Part shown: one piece after another, positions 52,661-61,320 of the stretch
How the letters are laid out: each line of letters opens with the position of its first letter
Position numbering within the stretch: the first letter of the stretch is position 1
Source of the DNA: Bradyrhizobium mercantei
GTDB lineage: Bacteria; Pseudomonadota; Alphaproteobacteria; Rhizobiales; Xanthobacteraceae
Length of the DNA: 64,000 nt
Assembly (NCBI RefSeq): GCF_001982635.1
Contig: NZ_MKFI01000007.1
Location: 1 to 64,000 of the forward strand
Reading direction: 5' to 3'
Translations under genes and position numbers: made by a program
Notes under the pieces: model-generated
Database searches by the model: none
What the model was told of the DNA's origin: nothing
Seen by the model: the letters and a program-made list of their open reading frames with translations, nothing else

Positions 52661-54481
52661 ATGCCCGTCCGCCAGCTTCCCGAACAGCTCGTCAACCGCA
52701 TCGCCGCCGGCGAGGTGGTCGAACGCCCTGCGAGCGTCGTCAAGGAACTGGTCGAGAACGCGATCGACGCCGGCGCCAGCCGGATCGACGTGTTCACCGA
52801 TGGCGGCGGACGGCGCCGGATCGGCATCACCGACGATGGCGGCGGCATGACGCGATCAGACCTCGCGCTTGCGGTCGACCGCCACGCCACCTCCAAGCTC
52901 GACGACGAAGACTTGCTGCGCATCCGCACGCTCGGGTTCCGCGGCGAGGCGCTGCCGTCGATCGGCGCGGTCGCCAAGCTCGGCATCACCACGCGCCATG
53001 CCAGCGAGCCGCACGCCTGGTCGCTGTCGGTCGAGGGCGGCGAGAAGTCGGAGGTCATGCCGGCTGCGCTCGGCCAGGGCACCCGCGTCGAGGTCAATGA
53101 GCTGTTCTACGCAACGCCGGCGCGGCTGAAATTCCTCAAGACCGACCGCACCGAGGCGGAGGCGATCCGCGAGGTGGTGCGGCGCCTCGGCATGGCGCGC
53201 CCCGACATCGCCTTCACGCTGGCCGGCGAGGAGCGCGCGCCCGTCACCTGGGCTGCGGCGCTGCCGGGCGCGGCCGGCCGCCTGACGCGGCTCGGCGATA
53301 TCCTGGGCGCCGACTTTCGCGCCAGCGCGATCGAGGTGCGCGCCGAGCGCGAGGGCGTCGTGGTCGAGGGCTTCGCCGCCGCGCCGTCGCTGACCCGCGC
53401 CAATGCCCTCGGGCAGTATCTGTTCGTCAACGGCCGCCCGGTGCGCGACAAGCTGATCCTCGGCGCCGTGCGCGCGGCCTATTCCGACTATCTGCCGCGC
53501 GACCGCCATCCCGTCGTGGCGCTGTTCGTGACCTGCGACCCGCAAGAGGTCGACGCCAATGTGCATCCCGCCAAGACCGAGGTGCGTTTCCGCAATGCCG
53601 GCCTGGTGCGCGCGCTGATCGTGCACGCTCTGAAGGAGGGCCTCGCACGTGAAGGCAAGCGCACCGCGGCCAACACCGCCGACGGCGCCACGCTCTCGGC
53701 GTTCCGCCCCGCCTTCACCACGCCATCACGCCCGAGCAATTGGGACTGGCGCAGCTCGCCGACCTATCCGGTCAATCCGGTGCGCGCGTTCGAGGGCGCG
53801 GCGGCGCCCGCCTTCGCCGAGCCCGGACAGGCCGCCTTCGACGTCGGCACGCCGACCGCGGATGTACGATTCGAGGCGGCGCCCGCCCCCGACCTGCTCG
53901 ACCGGCCGCTGGGCGCCGCGCGCACCCAGATCCACGAGACCTACATCGTCTCGCAGACCCGCGATGGCCTCATCGTGGTGGACCAGCACGCGGCGCATGA
54001 GCGCATCGTCTATGAGCGACTGAAGGCCTCGCTGGCGAAGAACGGCGTGCAGCGGCAGATCCTCCTGATCCCCGAGATCGTCGAGCTCGACGAAGCGACC
54101 GTCGAGAAGCTGCTCGACCGCGCCGAGGAGCTGTGCGCGTTCGGGCTCGCGATCGATTCCTTCGGCCCCGGCGCGGTCGCCGTGCGCGAGACGCCCTCGC
54201 TGCTCGGCAAGGCGAATGCGGCCGGCCTGTTGCGCGACCTCGCCGAACACATGGCAGAGTGGGACGAGGCGCTGCCGCTGGAACGCCGGCTGATGCACGT
54301 CGCGGCCACCATGGCCTGCCACGGCTCGGTCCGCGCCGGACGGCGCCTCAAGCCGGAAGAGATGAACGCGCTGCTGCGCGAGATGGAAGACACGCCGAAC
54401 TCCGGCCAGTGCAACCACGGCCGCCCGACCTATGTCGAATTGAAGCTGAGCGATATCGAGAAGCTGTTCGGGCGGCGGTAG
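52661..54481 (+). CDS. mutL: DNA mismatch repair protein MutL
   Basis: MutL links MutS recognition to strand removal. The 606-residue protein has the GHKL ATPase (ENAIDAGASRIDVF, DDGGGM, TLGFRGEALPSI) and a C-terminal domain containing DQHAAHERIVYE, the metal-dependent endonuclease motif. This fits alphaproteobacteria, which lack MutH. A Pro/Ala-rich linker (about 340-400) joins the domains. Confidence 0.97.
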   Translation: MPVRQLPEQLVNRIAAGEVVERPASVVKELVENAIDAGASRIDVFTDGGGRRRIGITDDGGGMTRSDLALAVDRHATSKLDDEDLLRIRTLGFRGEALPSIGAVAKLGITTRHASEPHAWSLSVEGGEKSEVMPAALGQGTRVEVNELFYATPARLKFLKTDRTEAEAIREVVRRLGMARPDIAFTLAGEERAPVTWAAALPGAAGRLTRLGDILGADFRASAIEVRAEREGVVVEGFAAAPSLTRANALGQYLFVNGRPVRDKLILGAVRAAYSDYLPRDRHPVVALFVTCDPQEVDANVHPAKTEVRFRNAGLVRALIVHALKEGLAREGKRTAANTADGATLSAFRPAFTTPSRPSNWDWRSSPTYPVNPVRAFEGAAAPAFAEPGQAAFDVGTPTADVRFEAAPAPDLLDRPLGAARTQIHETYIVSQTRDGLIVVDQHAAHERIVYERLKASLAKNGVQRQILLIPEIVELDEATVEKLLDRAEELCAFGLAIDSFGPGAVAVRETPSLLGKANAAGLLRDLAEHMAEWDEALPLERRLMHVAATMACHGSVRAGRRLKPEEMNALLREMEDTPNSGQCNHGRPTYVELKLSDIEKLFGRR

Positions 54482-54497
54482 CCACCGCACACGCAAC

Positions 54498-54688
54498 TGT
54501 CATCGCCCGGCTTGACCGGGCGATCCAGTACGCCGCGGCCTCTCGATTCAAGCGCGAACGCCTCTGGAATACTGGATCACCCGCCTTCGCGTTCGCGGGT
54601 GATGACAGTATGCCGTAGGATGGGTAGAGCGCAGCAAATCCCATCCGCGGCACGATGATGGGTATCGCTTCGCTCTACCCATCCTACG
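54498..54688. repeat. Two adjacent palindromic repeats 3' of mutL
   Basis: The first (54498-54608) begins tgtcatcgcccggcttgaccgggcgatccagta and ends tactggatcacccgcc..gcgggtgatgaca. The second (54614-54688) is cgtaggatgggtagagcgcagc mirrored by gcttcgctctacccatcctacg. Both lie in the convergent gap before the next gene. Confidence 0.8.
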
Positions 54689-54692
54689 AATG

Positions 54693-55307
54693 CTACCGGG
54701 TGAAAGCCGCCAGCGCCGTACGCAGCTGCGCGATCCACGCGTCGCCGTTCTCGACCCTGCCTGCCGCGATCCGCTCGCAGACCTGATCGAGGTCTTCACC
54801 ATGGGATGACGCCTGGTCGCCGGCCAATTGCCGCGCGATCGCGACATAGCCGTCCGTCAGCAGCACCAGGCCAGGTGCGCTCGCGGCGACATAGTTCTGA
54901 CGCGCACCGCGAAAGATGTCGATCGCCTCGTGATATCGACCAAGCGCCAGATCGAAGGCTCCCACCAGCCAGGCGCCGGTTCCGAGCCGCAACGGTCCGA
55001 GCCCCAGCTCCTGCACGATATCCAGCGAGCGCTCTGCAAGGTCGCGCGCCGCCAGCAGATGATCCGGGTCGATCGGCTTTTCCGAGACGCTCCAGCCCGG
55101 CCAGCAATCGGCCGCGGCATTGAACGTCAGGCGCATGGCCGCCTTGAGCGCTTCGCGCCTGTCATCGCCTGGCGCATCGCGATGGCGCTCGATCTGATCG
55201 GCGGCGTCGCGCGCGGCGGCAAGCAGCGCCCTATCATCGCCCGCACCGCGCAATGCCTTGACGCGCGTCTCCAGCTGACCTGCGAGCCCGGCGAGAGTGT
55301 CGGTCAT
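54693..55307 (-). CDS. Hypothetical helical protein (TPR-like)
   Basis: The 204-residue protein has no signal peptide and is mainly helical, with repeats resembling TPRs (LLAARDLAERSLDIVQELG; LGRYHEAIDIFRGARQNYV). I do not know the family. The start at 55307 (MTDTLAG) is chosen because the next ATG upstream has no ribosome site. It lies between mutL and rsmD, on the same strand as rsmD. Confidence 0.7.
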   Translation of the reverse strand: MTDTLAGLAGQLETRVKALRGAGDDRALLAAARDAADQIERHRDAPGDDRREALKAAMRLTFNAAADCWPGWSVSEKPIDPDHLLAARDLAERSLDIVQELGLGPLRLGTGAWLVGAFDLALGRYHEAIDIFRGARQNYVAASAPGLVLLTDGYVAIARQLAGDQASSHGEDLDQVCERIAAGRVENGDAWIAQLRTALAAFTR

Positions 55308-55419
55308 GGTTCGCTCCGAAAGCGACAATGAATCGGTCGTATAGGGTTAGCCTCTCGGGTCCGGGCCCGATGACAGGCACCGCCGGACGGAGCATAGGGT
55401 CGACGGACGCCGGTTCGCG

Positions 55420-55977
55420 CTACACTTTTTCGCGAAGGAAGACGAATTCCGTGTCGTCATAGGCGCGCCGCTCGAGCTCCTCGAAGCCCTCCGGCGCCGC
55501 AAACGCCGCGGCCCTGGCCTCCTCCACCACGAGCAGCGCACCCGGCGTCAGCCAGCCGCCGTCGCGCAGCGAGGCGAGCGCCTTGTCCGCGAGGCCCTTG
55601 CCATAGGGCGGATCGAGAAACACCAGCGCGAACGGCTCGACCGGATGCGCCGGTCCGAGATCGGTGGCATCGCGGCGATAGACCTTGGTCGTGCCGCCGA
55701 GGCCGAGCGACTCGACATTGTTGCGCAACAACGCCCGCGCCTCGGCGCCATTGTCGACGAACAGCGTGAATTTCGCGCCGCGCGAGGCCGCCTCGATACC
55801 GAGCGCGCCGGTGCCGGCAAACAGATCGAGCACGCGGGCGTCCTCGATCGGATTGTCGTAGGCGTGGATCAGGATGTTGAACACGGACTCGCGCAAACGG
55901 TCCGCGGTCGGACGGATCTCGCGGCCGGACGGCGAAGCGAGATTGCGGCCCTTCAGCCTGCCCCCGACGACCCGCAT
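55420..55977 (-). CDS. rsmD: 16S rRNA (guanine(966)-N2)-methyltransferase
   Basis: RsmD makes m2G966 in the small-subunit rRNA. The 185-residue protein begins MRVVGGRLKGRNLASP, has RPTADRLRESVFNIL, LDLFAGTGALGIEA and the catalytic LDPPYGKG. Normal length. It starts 6 bases after the pseudouridine synthase stop, a conserved pair. Confidence 0.95.
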   Translation of the reverse strand: MRVVGGRLKGRNLASPSGREIRPTADRLRESVFNILIHAYDNPIEDARVLDLFAGTGALGIEAASRGAKFTLFVDNGAEARALLRNNVESLGLGGTTKVYRRDATDLGPAHPVEPFALVFLDPPYGKGLADKALASLRDGGWLTPGALLVVEEARAAAFAAPEGFEELERRAYDDTEFVFLREKV

Positions 55978-55983
55978 CGACCG

Positions 55984-58080
55984 TTACTCGTCCTGCGGCT
56001 TGAGATCGCGCTTGCCATGATAGCCGCGCTTGGGGCGGCGCGGCGGGCCGTAGCCGTTGGCCTCATCCTCGTTGCGGGCGCGGGCCTCCTCGCTGCCGGT
56101 GCGCTGCACCAGCACGCGGCGGCCCTTGCGGTCATTGATGGTTTCGCGCTTGGCTTTCGGCTTCTTCGCGGGCGCATCGTCGCCGGCGTCACGCTGCTCC
56201 GGCCGCGTGAAATCCGCACCCGCGATCTTGGCGATCTTCTCGCCGAGCTGCTCGCGCAGCACCCGCGTCTTGACCTCCTCGACCTTGCCCTCCTCGAGCT
56301 CGGCGAGCTGGAACGGGCCGTAGGAGATCCGGATCAGCCGGTTCACCTCGAGCCCGAGATGCGCCATCACGTTGCGCACCTCGCGGTTCTTGCCCTCGCG
56401 GATCGCGAACACCACCCAGACGTTGGAGCTCTGGTCGCGCTCCAGCGTGGCGTCGATCGGCCCGTATTTGACGCCGTCGACCTCGACACCGTCCTTGAGC
56501 TGATCGAGCTGGCCCTGCGTCACCTCGCCATGCGCGCGCACGCGGTAGCGGCGCAGCCATCCGGTGTCGGGATGCTCCAGCGTCCGCGCCAGCCCGCCGT
56601 CATTGGTCAGCAGCAACAGGCCCTCGGTGTTGAAATCGAGCCGGCCGATCGAGATCAGCCGCGGCAGGCCCTCGGGCAGATTGTCGAACACGGTCGGCCG
56701 TCCCTCGGGATCGGCATGCGTCGTCATCAGCCCGCGCGGCTTGTGATACATGAACAGCCGCGTCCGCTCGCGCGGCGGCAACGGCTTGCCGTCGACGGCG
56801 ACGACGTCGTTGTCGGTGATGTCGAGCGCCGGCGAATTGATCACGCGTCCGTTGACCGTGACACGGCCCTGGGTGACGATCTCCTCGGCGTCGCGGCGCG
56901 AGGCGAGGCCGGCGCGCGCCAACACCTTGGCGATGCGTTCGCCTGCCTTCTTCGGCTTCGGCTCGGGACGCTCACGGCGGTCGTCAAAGGCGCGTTCGCG
57001 ATAGGCACCGCGGCCGCCGAAGGCCGGACGCTTGGCAAAGATCTGGCTGTCATCTTCGTTGTCGCGGCGCGGACGATCGCCGAAACGGCCTTCGCTGCGC
57101 GGATGCTCCTGCCAATCCCTGCGCCCTTCCGGCCGCTCGCGGCGGCGGTCGCCGCCTTCGTCATCATGACCCTTCCAGCGCGGCCGGCTGAATTTCGGAC
57201 GGTCGCCCTGCTCGCGGTCATCGCGCGATCGCGAAAACCGCGGCCGCTCGTCGCCACCGCGATCATCGCGCGGCCTGTCGAACTTGCGCGGGCCGTCACG
57301 GAACGGGCGCGAACTACGCTCGGGACGATCGGAGCCGCCCTCGCGCTTCTGCCACGGCTTGGATTCGCCGCGCGGCGGACGATCACCGAAATCCTTGCGC
57401 GGGCCACGATCTCGATCGCCACCGCGATCACGATCGCCGCCGCGCGAAAACTTCCGGTCGCCGCCGAATTTCCGCTCCGGCCGATCGCCGTCGCGCGACG
57501 GACGGTCGCCATAGGATCGCTCACCGCGCGGCGTGTAGGGCCGCTTCTCGCCATCGCGATCCCGCGATGCATAGGGCTTCCGGTCACCGAACTTGCGGTC
57601 GGAAGATCGTCCCGCCGGGCGGGCGTCGTCGCGATCGCGGCGCGGCCCACGGTCGTCGCGGTTGTAGCTCGGGCGGTCGCCGCGCGGCTTGAACGAACGC
57701 TTGTCACCATCGCCGTCACGGTCAAACCGTGGGCGGTCGCCACGCGGCTTGAACGGGCGCTTCTCACCATCGCCGTCACGAGCGGAACGAGCGCCGAATG
57801 GCCGATCGCCCCGGGGACGATCGCCGTCGCGGCTGAATCTGGGCTTGTCGCCGAAATCGCGGCGCGGCGGACGGTCTTCGCGGTCGCCGCGATAGGGCCG
57901 CTTCTCGCCATCGCCCTTGCCTGCGAAGTCCTTGCCGGCAAAGCCGCGCTTGGCGAATTTCTTGTCCGGCCCACGCGCGGCTCCCGAGCGGCCCTTACCG
58001 CCGCCGGCGCGGCTCTGGCCGCCGCCGGGCCGATCACGCCGGCCGCGGGAATCGTTGTGTTTGTCGCTATCGCGGGGCAT
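55984..58080 (-). CDS. RluB/RsuA-type pseudouridine synthase with long disordered N-terminus
   Basis: The 698-residue protein has two parts. Residues about 377-630 are a normal RluB-type synthase: S4 domain (RIAKVLARAGLASRRDAEE), catalytic Asp482 in GRLDFNTEGLLLLTNDG and REGKNREVRNVMAHLGL. Residues 1-370 are a low-complexity segment of Arg, Asp, Gly, Lys and Pro with repeated RDGDRP, GEKRP and DRPPR units, predicted disordered. A shorter basic tail follows the enzyme domain. The likely target is 23S rRNA; the extension may bind RNA. The ATG at 58080 (MPRDSDKHNDS) is used because the extension keeps its composition up to it. Confidence 0.93.
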   Translation of the reverse strand: MPRDSDKHNDSRGRRDRPGGGQSRAGGGKGRSGAARGPDKKFAKRGFAGKDFAGKGDGEKRPYRGDREDRPPRRDFGDKPRFSRDGDRPRGDRPFGARSARDGDGEKRPFKPRGDRPRFDRDGDGDKRSFKPRGDRPSYNRDDRGPRRDRDDARPAGRSSDRKFGDRKPYASRDRDGEKRPYTPRGERSYGDRPSRDGDRPERKFGGDRKFSRGGDRDRGGDRDRGPRKDFGDRPPRGESKPWQKREGGSDRPERSSRPFRDGPRKFDRPRDDRGGDERPRFSRSRDDREQGDRPKFSRPRWKGHDDEGGDRRRERPEGRRDWQEHPRSEGRFGDRPRRDNEDDSQIFAKRPAFGGRGAYRERAFDDRRERPEPKPKKAGERIAKVLARAGLASRRDAEEIVTQGRVTVNGRVINSPALDITDNDVVAVDGKPLPPRERTRLFMYHKPRGLMTTHADPEGRPTVFDNLPEGLPRLISIGRLDFNTEGLLLLTNDGGLARTLEHPDTGWLRRYRVRAHGEVTQGQLDQLKDGVEVDGVKYGPIDATLERDQSSNVWVVFAIREGKNREVRNVMAHLGLEVNRLIRISYGPFQLAELEEGKVEEVKTRVLREQLGEKIAKIAGADFTRPEQRDAGDDAPAKKPKAKRETINDRKGRRVLVQRTGSEEARARNEDEANGYGPPRRPKRGYHGKRDLKPQDE

Positions 58081-58224
58081 GAATGTTCTCGCCTGGGCGT
58101 TCAATTGGGGTGCAAGGGCCAACCGGTCGTGCGCGCCCCGTTTGGCAGCGCGCTTGACGCAAAACCGGCATCCACTTTTGCTGAAGGCGAAGCTACTAGC
58201 AGGTTTCTTCCAATGATACGAGGC

Positions 58225-58671
58225 ATGTCGGCCCCTTCTTTCATGGATTTGGCGCTGAAAACGGCCGAAAATGCCGGAAAATCGGGCGAAGTTCCGATCG
58301 GGTGCGTCATTGTGCGGGGCTATGAGGTGATCGCCACCGCCGGCAACCGCACGCTGACCGACCGCGACCCCACCGCGCACGCCGAGATTCTGGCGATCCG
58401 GCAGGCCGCCGACGCCATTGGCAGCGAGCGGCTGGTCGACTGCGACCTCTATGTCACCCTGGAGCCCTGCACCATGTGCGCCGGTGCGATCTCCTTCGCC
58501 CGCGTCCGCCGGCTGTATTACGGCGCCGCCGATCCCAAGGGCGGCGCAGTCGAGTCCGGCGTGCGGTTCTTCGCGCAGCCGACCTGCCACCACGTCCCGG
58601 AGGTCTATGGCGCGGTGGGAGAAACCGAGGCGGCGACGCTGCTGCGCGAGTTCTTCAAGGAGCGGCGGTGA
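58225..58671 (+). CDS. tadA: tRNA-specific adenosine deaminase
   Basis: TadA deaminates A34 to inosine in tRNA-Arg(ACG). The 148-residue protein has the zinc deaminase motifs AHAEILAI (His, Glu) and TLEPCTMCAGA (two Cys). The start is not certain: ATGs at 58225 and 58243 (MDLALKTAENAG) both fit. It is divergent from the pseudouridine synthase gene, with only about 145 bases between. Confidence 0.95.
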   Translation: MSAPSFMDLALKTAENAGKSGEVPIGCVIVRGYEVIATAGNRTLTDRDPTAHAEILAIRQAADAIGSERLVDCDLYVTLEPCTMCAGAISFARVRRLYYGAADPKGGAVESGVRFFAQPTCHHVPEVYGAVGETEAATLLREFFKERR

Positions 58672-58680
58672 CTGACCTTG

Positions 58681-58900
58681 GTAGCCCGGATGCAGGCAGC
58701 GCAATCCGGGAGCAATCCATCCGCGGACACCATCCCGGATTTCGCTTCGCTGCGTCCGGGCTACGAAGCTATCGGCGAGTAGCAAGTCAAACCCGTCATC
58801 CTGAGGTGCGAGCCTCTTCGGCGAGCCTCGAAGGATGCACGGCCCGGCTGGTGGCCGATTCATCCTTCGAGGCTCGCTGCGCTCGCACCTCAGGATGACG
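58681..58900. repeat. Two adjacent palindromic repeats 3' of tadA
   Basis: gtagcccggatgcaggcagcg...cgctgcgtccgggctac (58681-58764) is followed by cgtcatcctgaggtgcgagcctc...gaggctcgctgcgctcgcacctcaggatgacg (58794-58900). The second belongs to the family at 14951 and 25099. Confidence 0.8.
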
Positions 58901-58918
58901 GGGGGAAACTTGTTGTCG

Positions 58919-59824
58919 CTACCCCGCCAGGAAAAACTCCCGCAATAGCTTCGCCGTTGCGTCCGGGGCCTCCTCGGGCAGGAAATGCCCCGACGCCACC
59001 GGCGCACCGCTGACATTGATGGCCCAGTTCTTCCAGGTGTCGAGCGGCGTGGTCGCCGCGCTCGCGACCCCGGCATCGCCCCACAAGGCCAGCATCGGGA
59101 TCGTGATCTTGTTGCCGGCATCGACATCGGCCTTGTCGATCTCGTAGTCGGCATAGGCGCCGGCGCGATAGTCCTCGCACATCGCGTGGATGCGCGCGGG
59201 ATCGCGGAACGGCGCCAGGTAATGCTCGAGCGCGCGCGGATCGATCGCCTCGAGCGTCTTGGTCCTGGTCTGGCTCGCCATCTTTTCCTTGAGGAAGAAT
59301 TCGCCGTTGTTGGAGATCAGTGTCTCCGGCAGCGGATAGGGCTGCGCCAGGAACGCCCAGTGGTAGATCTTCAGCGCCGACAGGCGATTGAGCTTCTGCC
59401 AGTAATCATAGGTCGGCGCGATATCGAGCACCGCGAGCTTCGACAGCCGGCCGGGATGATCGAGCGCCAGCCGGTACGACACCCGGCCGCCGCGGTCGTG
59501 ACCGGCGAGCGCGAAGTGCACGTGCCCGAGTTGCTCCATCACCTCGATCATGGTCTTGGCCCAGGCCCGCTTGGTGTAGGGCGTATGATCCTTGTCGCTG
59601 TCGGGCATGTCGGACCAGCCGTAGCCCGGCAGGTCGGCGATGATCAGCGTGAACTTGTCGTCGAGCTTCGGCGCAACCGTGTGCCACATCACATGGGTCG
59701 ACGAGAAGCCGTGCAGCAACAGCAAGGGCGGGCCCTTGCCGCCGACGCGGGCGAAGATGCGGCCCTGCGAGGTGTTGATCCATTTCGATTCATAGCCGGG
59801 AAAAAGATCAGCGAGATCAGGCAT
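58919..59824 (-). CDS. Haloacetate (fluoroacetate) dehalogenase-type alpha/beta hydrolase
   Basis: The 301-residue alpha/beta hydrolase begins MPDLADLFPGYES. It keeps every residue known for Rhodopseudomonas fluoroacetate dehalogenase at the same number: nucleophile Asp110 in AGHDRGGRVSY, Arg111, Arg114, Asp134, the fluoride pocket His155-Trp156 and Tyr219, and His280. It should hydrolyse fluoroacetate, or a natural haloacid, to glycolate. Differences near residue 41 (GFSSTH) may change substrate range. The gene stands alone and is divergent from the acyl-CoA dehydrogenase. Confidence 0.93.
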   Translation of the reverse strand: MPDLADLFPGYESKWINTSQGRIFARVGGKGPPLLLLHGFSSTHVMWHTVAPKLDDKFTLIIADLPGYGWSDMPDSDKDHTPYTKRAWAKTMIEVMEQLGHVHFALAGHDRGGRVSYRLALDHPGRLSKLAVLDIAPTYDYWQKLNRLSALKIYHWAFLAQPYPLPETLISNNGEFFLKEKMASQTRTKTLEAIDPRALEHYLAPFRDPARIHAMCEDYRAGAYADYEIDKADVDAGNKITIPMLALWGDAGVASAATTPLDTWKNWAINVSGAPVASGHFLPEEAPDATAKLLREFFLAG

Positions 59825-59939
59825 TGGTGGCTCCTCCCGGTCGCGTGCGCCGTGCTTCAAACTTTGTTCGGCGTTGCCGCTGGCCTGGTTTATGCCATCC
59901 TGAGGTCCTGCCAACAACAACACGAAACGAGGAAGTGCC

Positions 59940-61172
59940 ATGTCGATCGATTTTGAGATTCCCGCCGAGGCGAAGGCGATCCGCGAGAAGGTCCGCAAAT
60001 TCGTGCACGACGAGTGCATTCCGGCGGAAAAGGAACTCGACACCAAGCCGCTTGCCGAGGTGCTGGGACCGCTGCGCAAGAAGGCCCGCGCGCAGGGCCT
60101 GTGGTGCCCCTTCGTGCCGAAGGAGTATGGCGGTATGGGCCTCGGCCCGCTCGCCAATGCCCTGGTGCAGATGGAGCTCGGCGAAAGCATGCTCGGCGCG
60201 CTCTCGATGAACACGCAGGGGCCGGACGACGCCTCGATGATGACGATCCTGGCGCACGGCACCGAGTACCAGAAGGAGAAATTCCTTAAACCCCTGCTGA
60301 ACGGCGAGAAGCGCATCTGCTTCTCGATGACCGAGAAGGCCGCCGGCGCCGACGCCACCGGCATGCAGACCACGGCGGTGAAGGACGGCAACGAGAACTA
60401 CATCCTCAATGGCGAAAAGTGGTTCTCCTCCTCGGCGAGCGTCGCCGATATGGCGCTGGTGATGGCGAAGACCGATCCCAACGCGCCGCGCCACAAGCAA
60501 TACTCGACCTTCATCGTCGAGCTGCCCAATCCCGGCTACCGCATCAAGCGCAACGTCGCCAACATGGCGATCGAGGGCCCGCATGACGACGTGATCCATG
60601 GCGGCCATTCCGAGATCGAGATCAAGGATCTGAAGGTGCCGGCCGACAATCTGCTCGGCGGCGAGGGCAACGGCTTCAACATGGGGCAGCACCGCCTCGC
60701 CTACGGCCGGCTGCGCCACGGCATGCACAACGTCGCCAAGGCGCAGCGCGCGCTCGACATGGCGGCTGCCCATGTCACCAAGCGCTCGACCTTCGGCCAG
60801 CTCTTGGCCGACCGCCAGGCGGTGCAGTTCATGCTCGCGGACTGCGCGAGCGAGCTCTATATCGGCCGGCTGATGCTGCTGCACATCGCCTACAAGGCCG
60901 AGAAGGGCCTCGACATCCGCCAGGAGAACTCGATCGCCAAGATCTTCCATGCCCACATGGTGCACAAGGTGATCGACACTGCGATCCAGCTCCACGGCGC
61001 GCTCGGCTTCAGCCAGGATACGCCGCTGGCGAAATGGTACACCCAGGTGCGCTCGCAGCGGCTGGTCGACGGCCCGGATGAAGTGCACAAGTGGAAGATC
61101 GGCAAGAACGTCATCAAGGCGTTCCGCGAGCACGGCACCACCGCGAGCGCCGCAGGCGGCGATTTGCTGTAG
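59940..61172 (+). CDS. Acyl-CoA dehydrogenase family protein (ACAD10/11-like)
   Basis: The 410-residue flavoenzyme has the N-terminal helical domain, GEKRICFSMTEKAAGAD and NGEKWFSSSASVADMALVM in the beta domain, KRSTFGQLLADRQ and QLHGALGFSQDTPLAKWY in the C-terminal domain. The end LVDGPDEVHKW is typical of the ACAD10/11 group. It forms FADH2 and an enoyl-CoA from an unknown acyl-CoA. The upstream gene is the dehalogenase, divergently. Confidence 0.94.
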   Translation: MSIDFEIPAEAKAIREKVRKFVHDECIPAEKELDTKPLAEVLGPLRKKARAQGLWCPFVPKEYGGMGLGPLANALVQMELGESMLGALSMNTQGPDDASMMTILAHGTEYQKEKFLKPLLNGEKRICFSMTEKAAGADATGMQTTAVKDGNENYILNGEKWFSSSASVADMALVMAKTDPNAPRHKQYSTFIVELPNPGYRIKRNVANMAIEGPHDDVIHGGHSEIEIKDLKVPADNLLGGEGNGFNMGQHRLAYGRLRHGMHNVAKAQRALDMAAAHVTKRSTFGQLLADRQAVQFMLADCASELYIGRLMLLHIAYKAEKGLDIRQENSIAKIFHAHMVHKVIDTAIQLHGALGFSQDTPLAKWYTQVRSQRLVDGPDEVHKWKIGKNVIKAFREHGTTASAAGGDLL

Positions 61173-61212
61173 CCCGCACCGTCATTCCGTGGCGGCGCAG
61201 CTCCGTACACTT

Positions 61213-61300
61213 CGTCATTGCCGGGCTTGACCCGGCAATCCATCAAGCAAGGAGGCTCTTCCGAAGGCGATGGATGCGCGGGTCAAGCCCGCGCATGACG
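61213..61300. repeat. Paired palindromes between acyl-CoA dehydrogenase and purD
   Basis: cgtcattgccgggcttgacccggcaatcc and gatgcgcgggtcaagcccgcgcatgacg face each other. They belong to the family at 1675 and fill the convergent gap. Confidence 0.8.
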
Positions 61301-61320
61301 AGCGAAACGTGTGGCGCGAG

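Noticed and set aside
55645..58224. Very long plus-strand open frame (over 1000 codons) joined in frame to tadA
   Set aside because: It lies opposite the pseudouridine synthase gene, whose Arg/Asp/Gly repeats leave the other strand open. Its translation is low-complexity Ala/Arg/Ile/Val without domains. Only the last 148 codons (tadA) are real.
15076..59824. A fluoroacetate detoxification system made of the FlK-like thioesterase and the dehalogenase
   Set aside because: The two genes are 43 kb apart and separately transcribed, and the FlK-like family is broad. Similarity of theme only.
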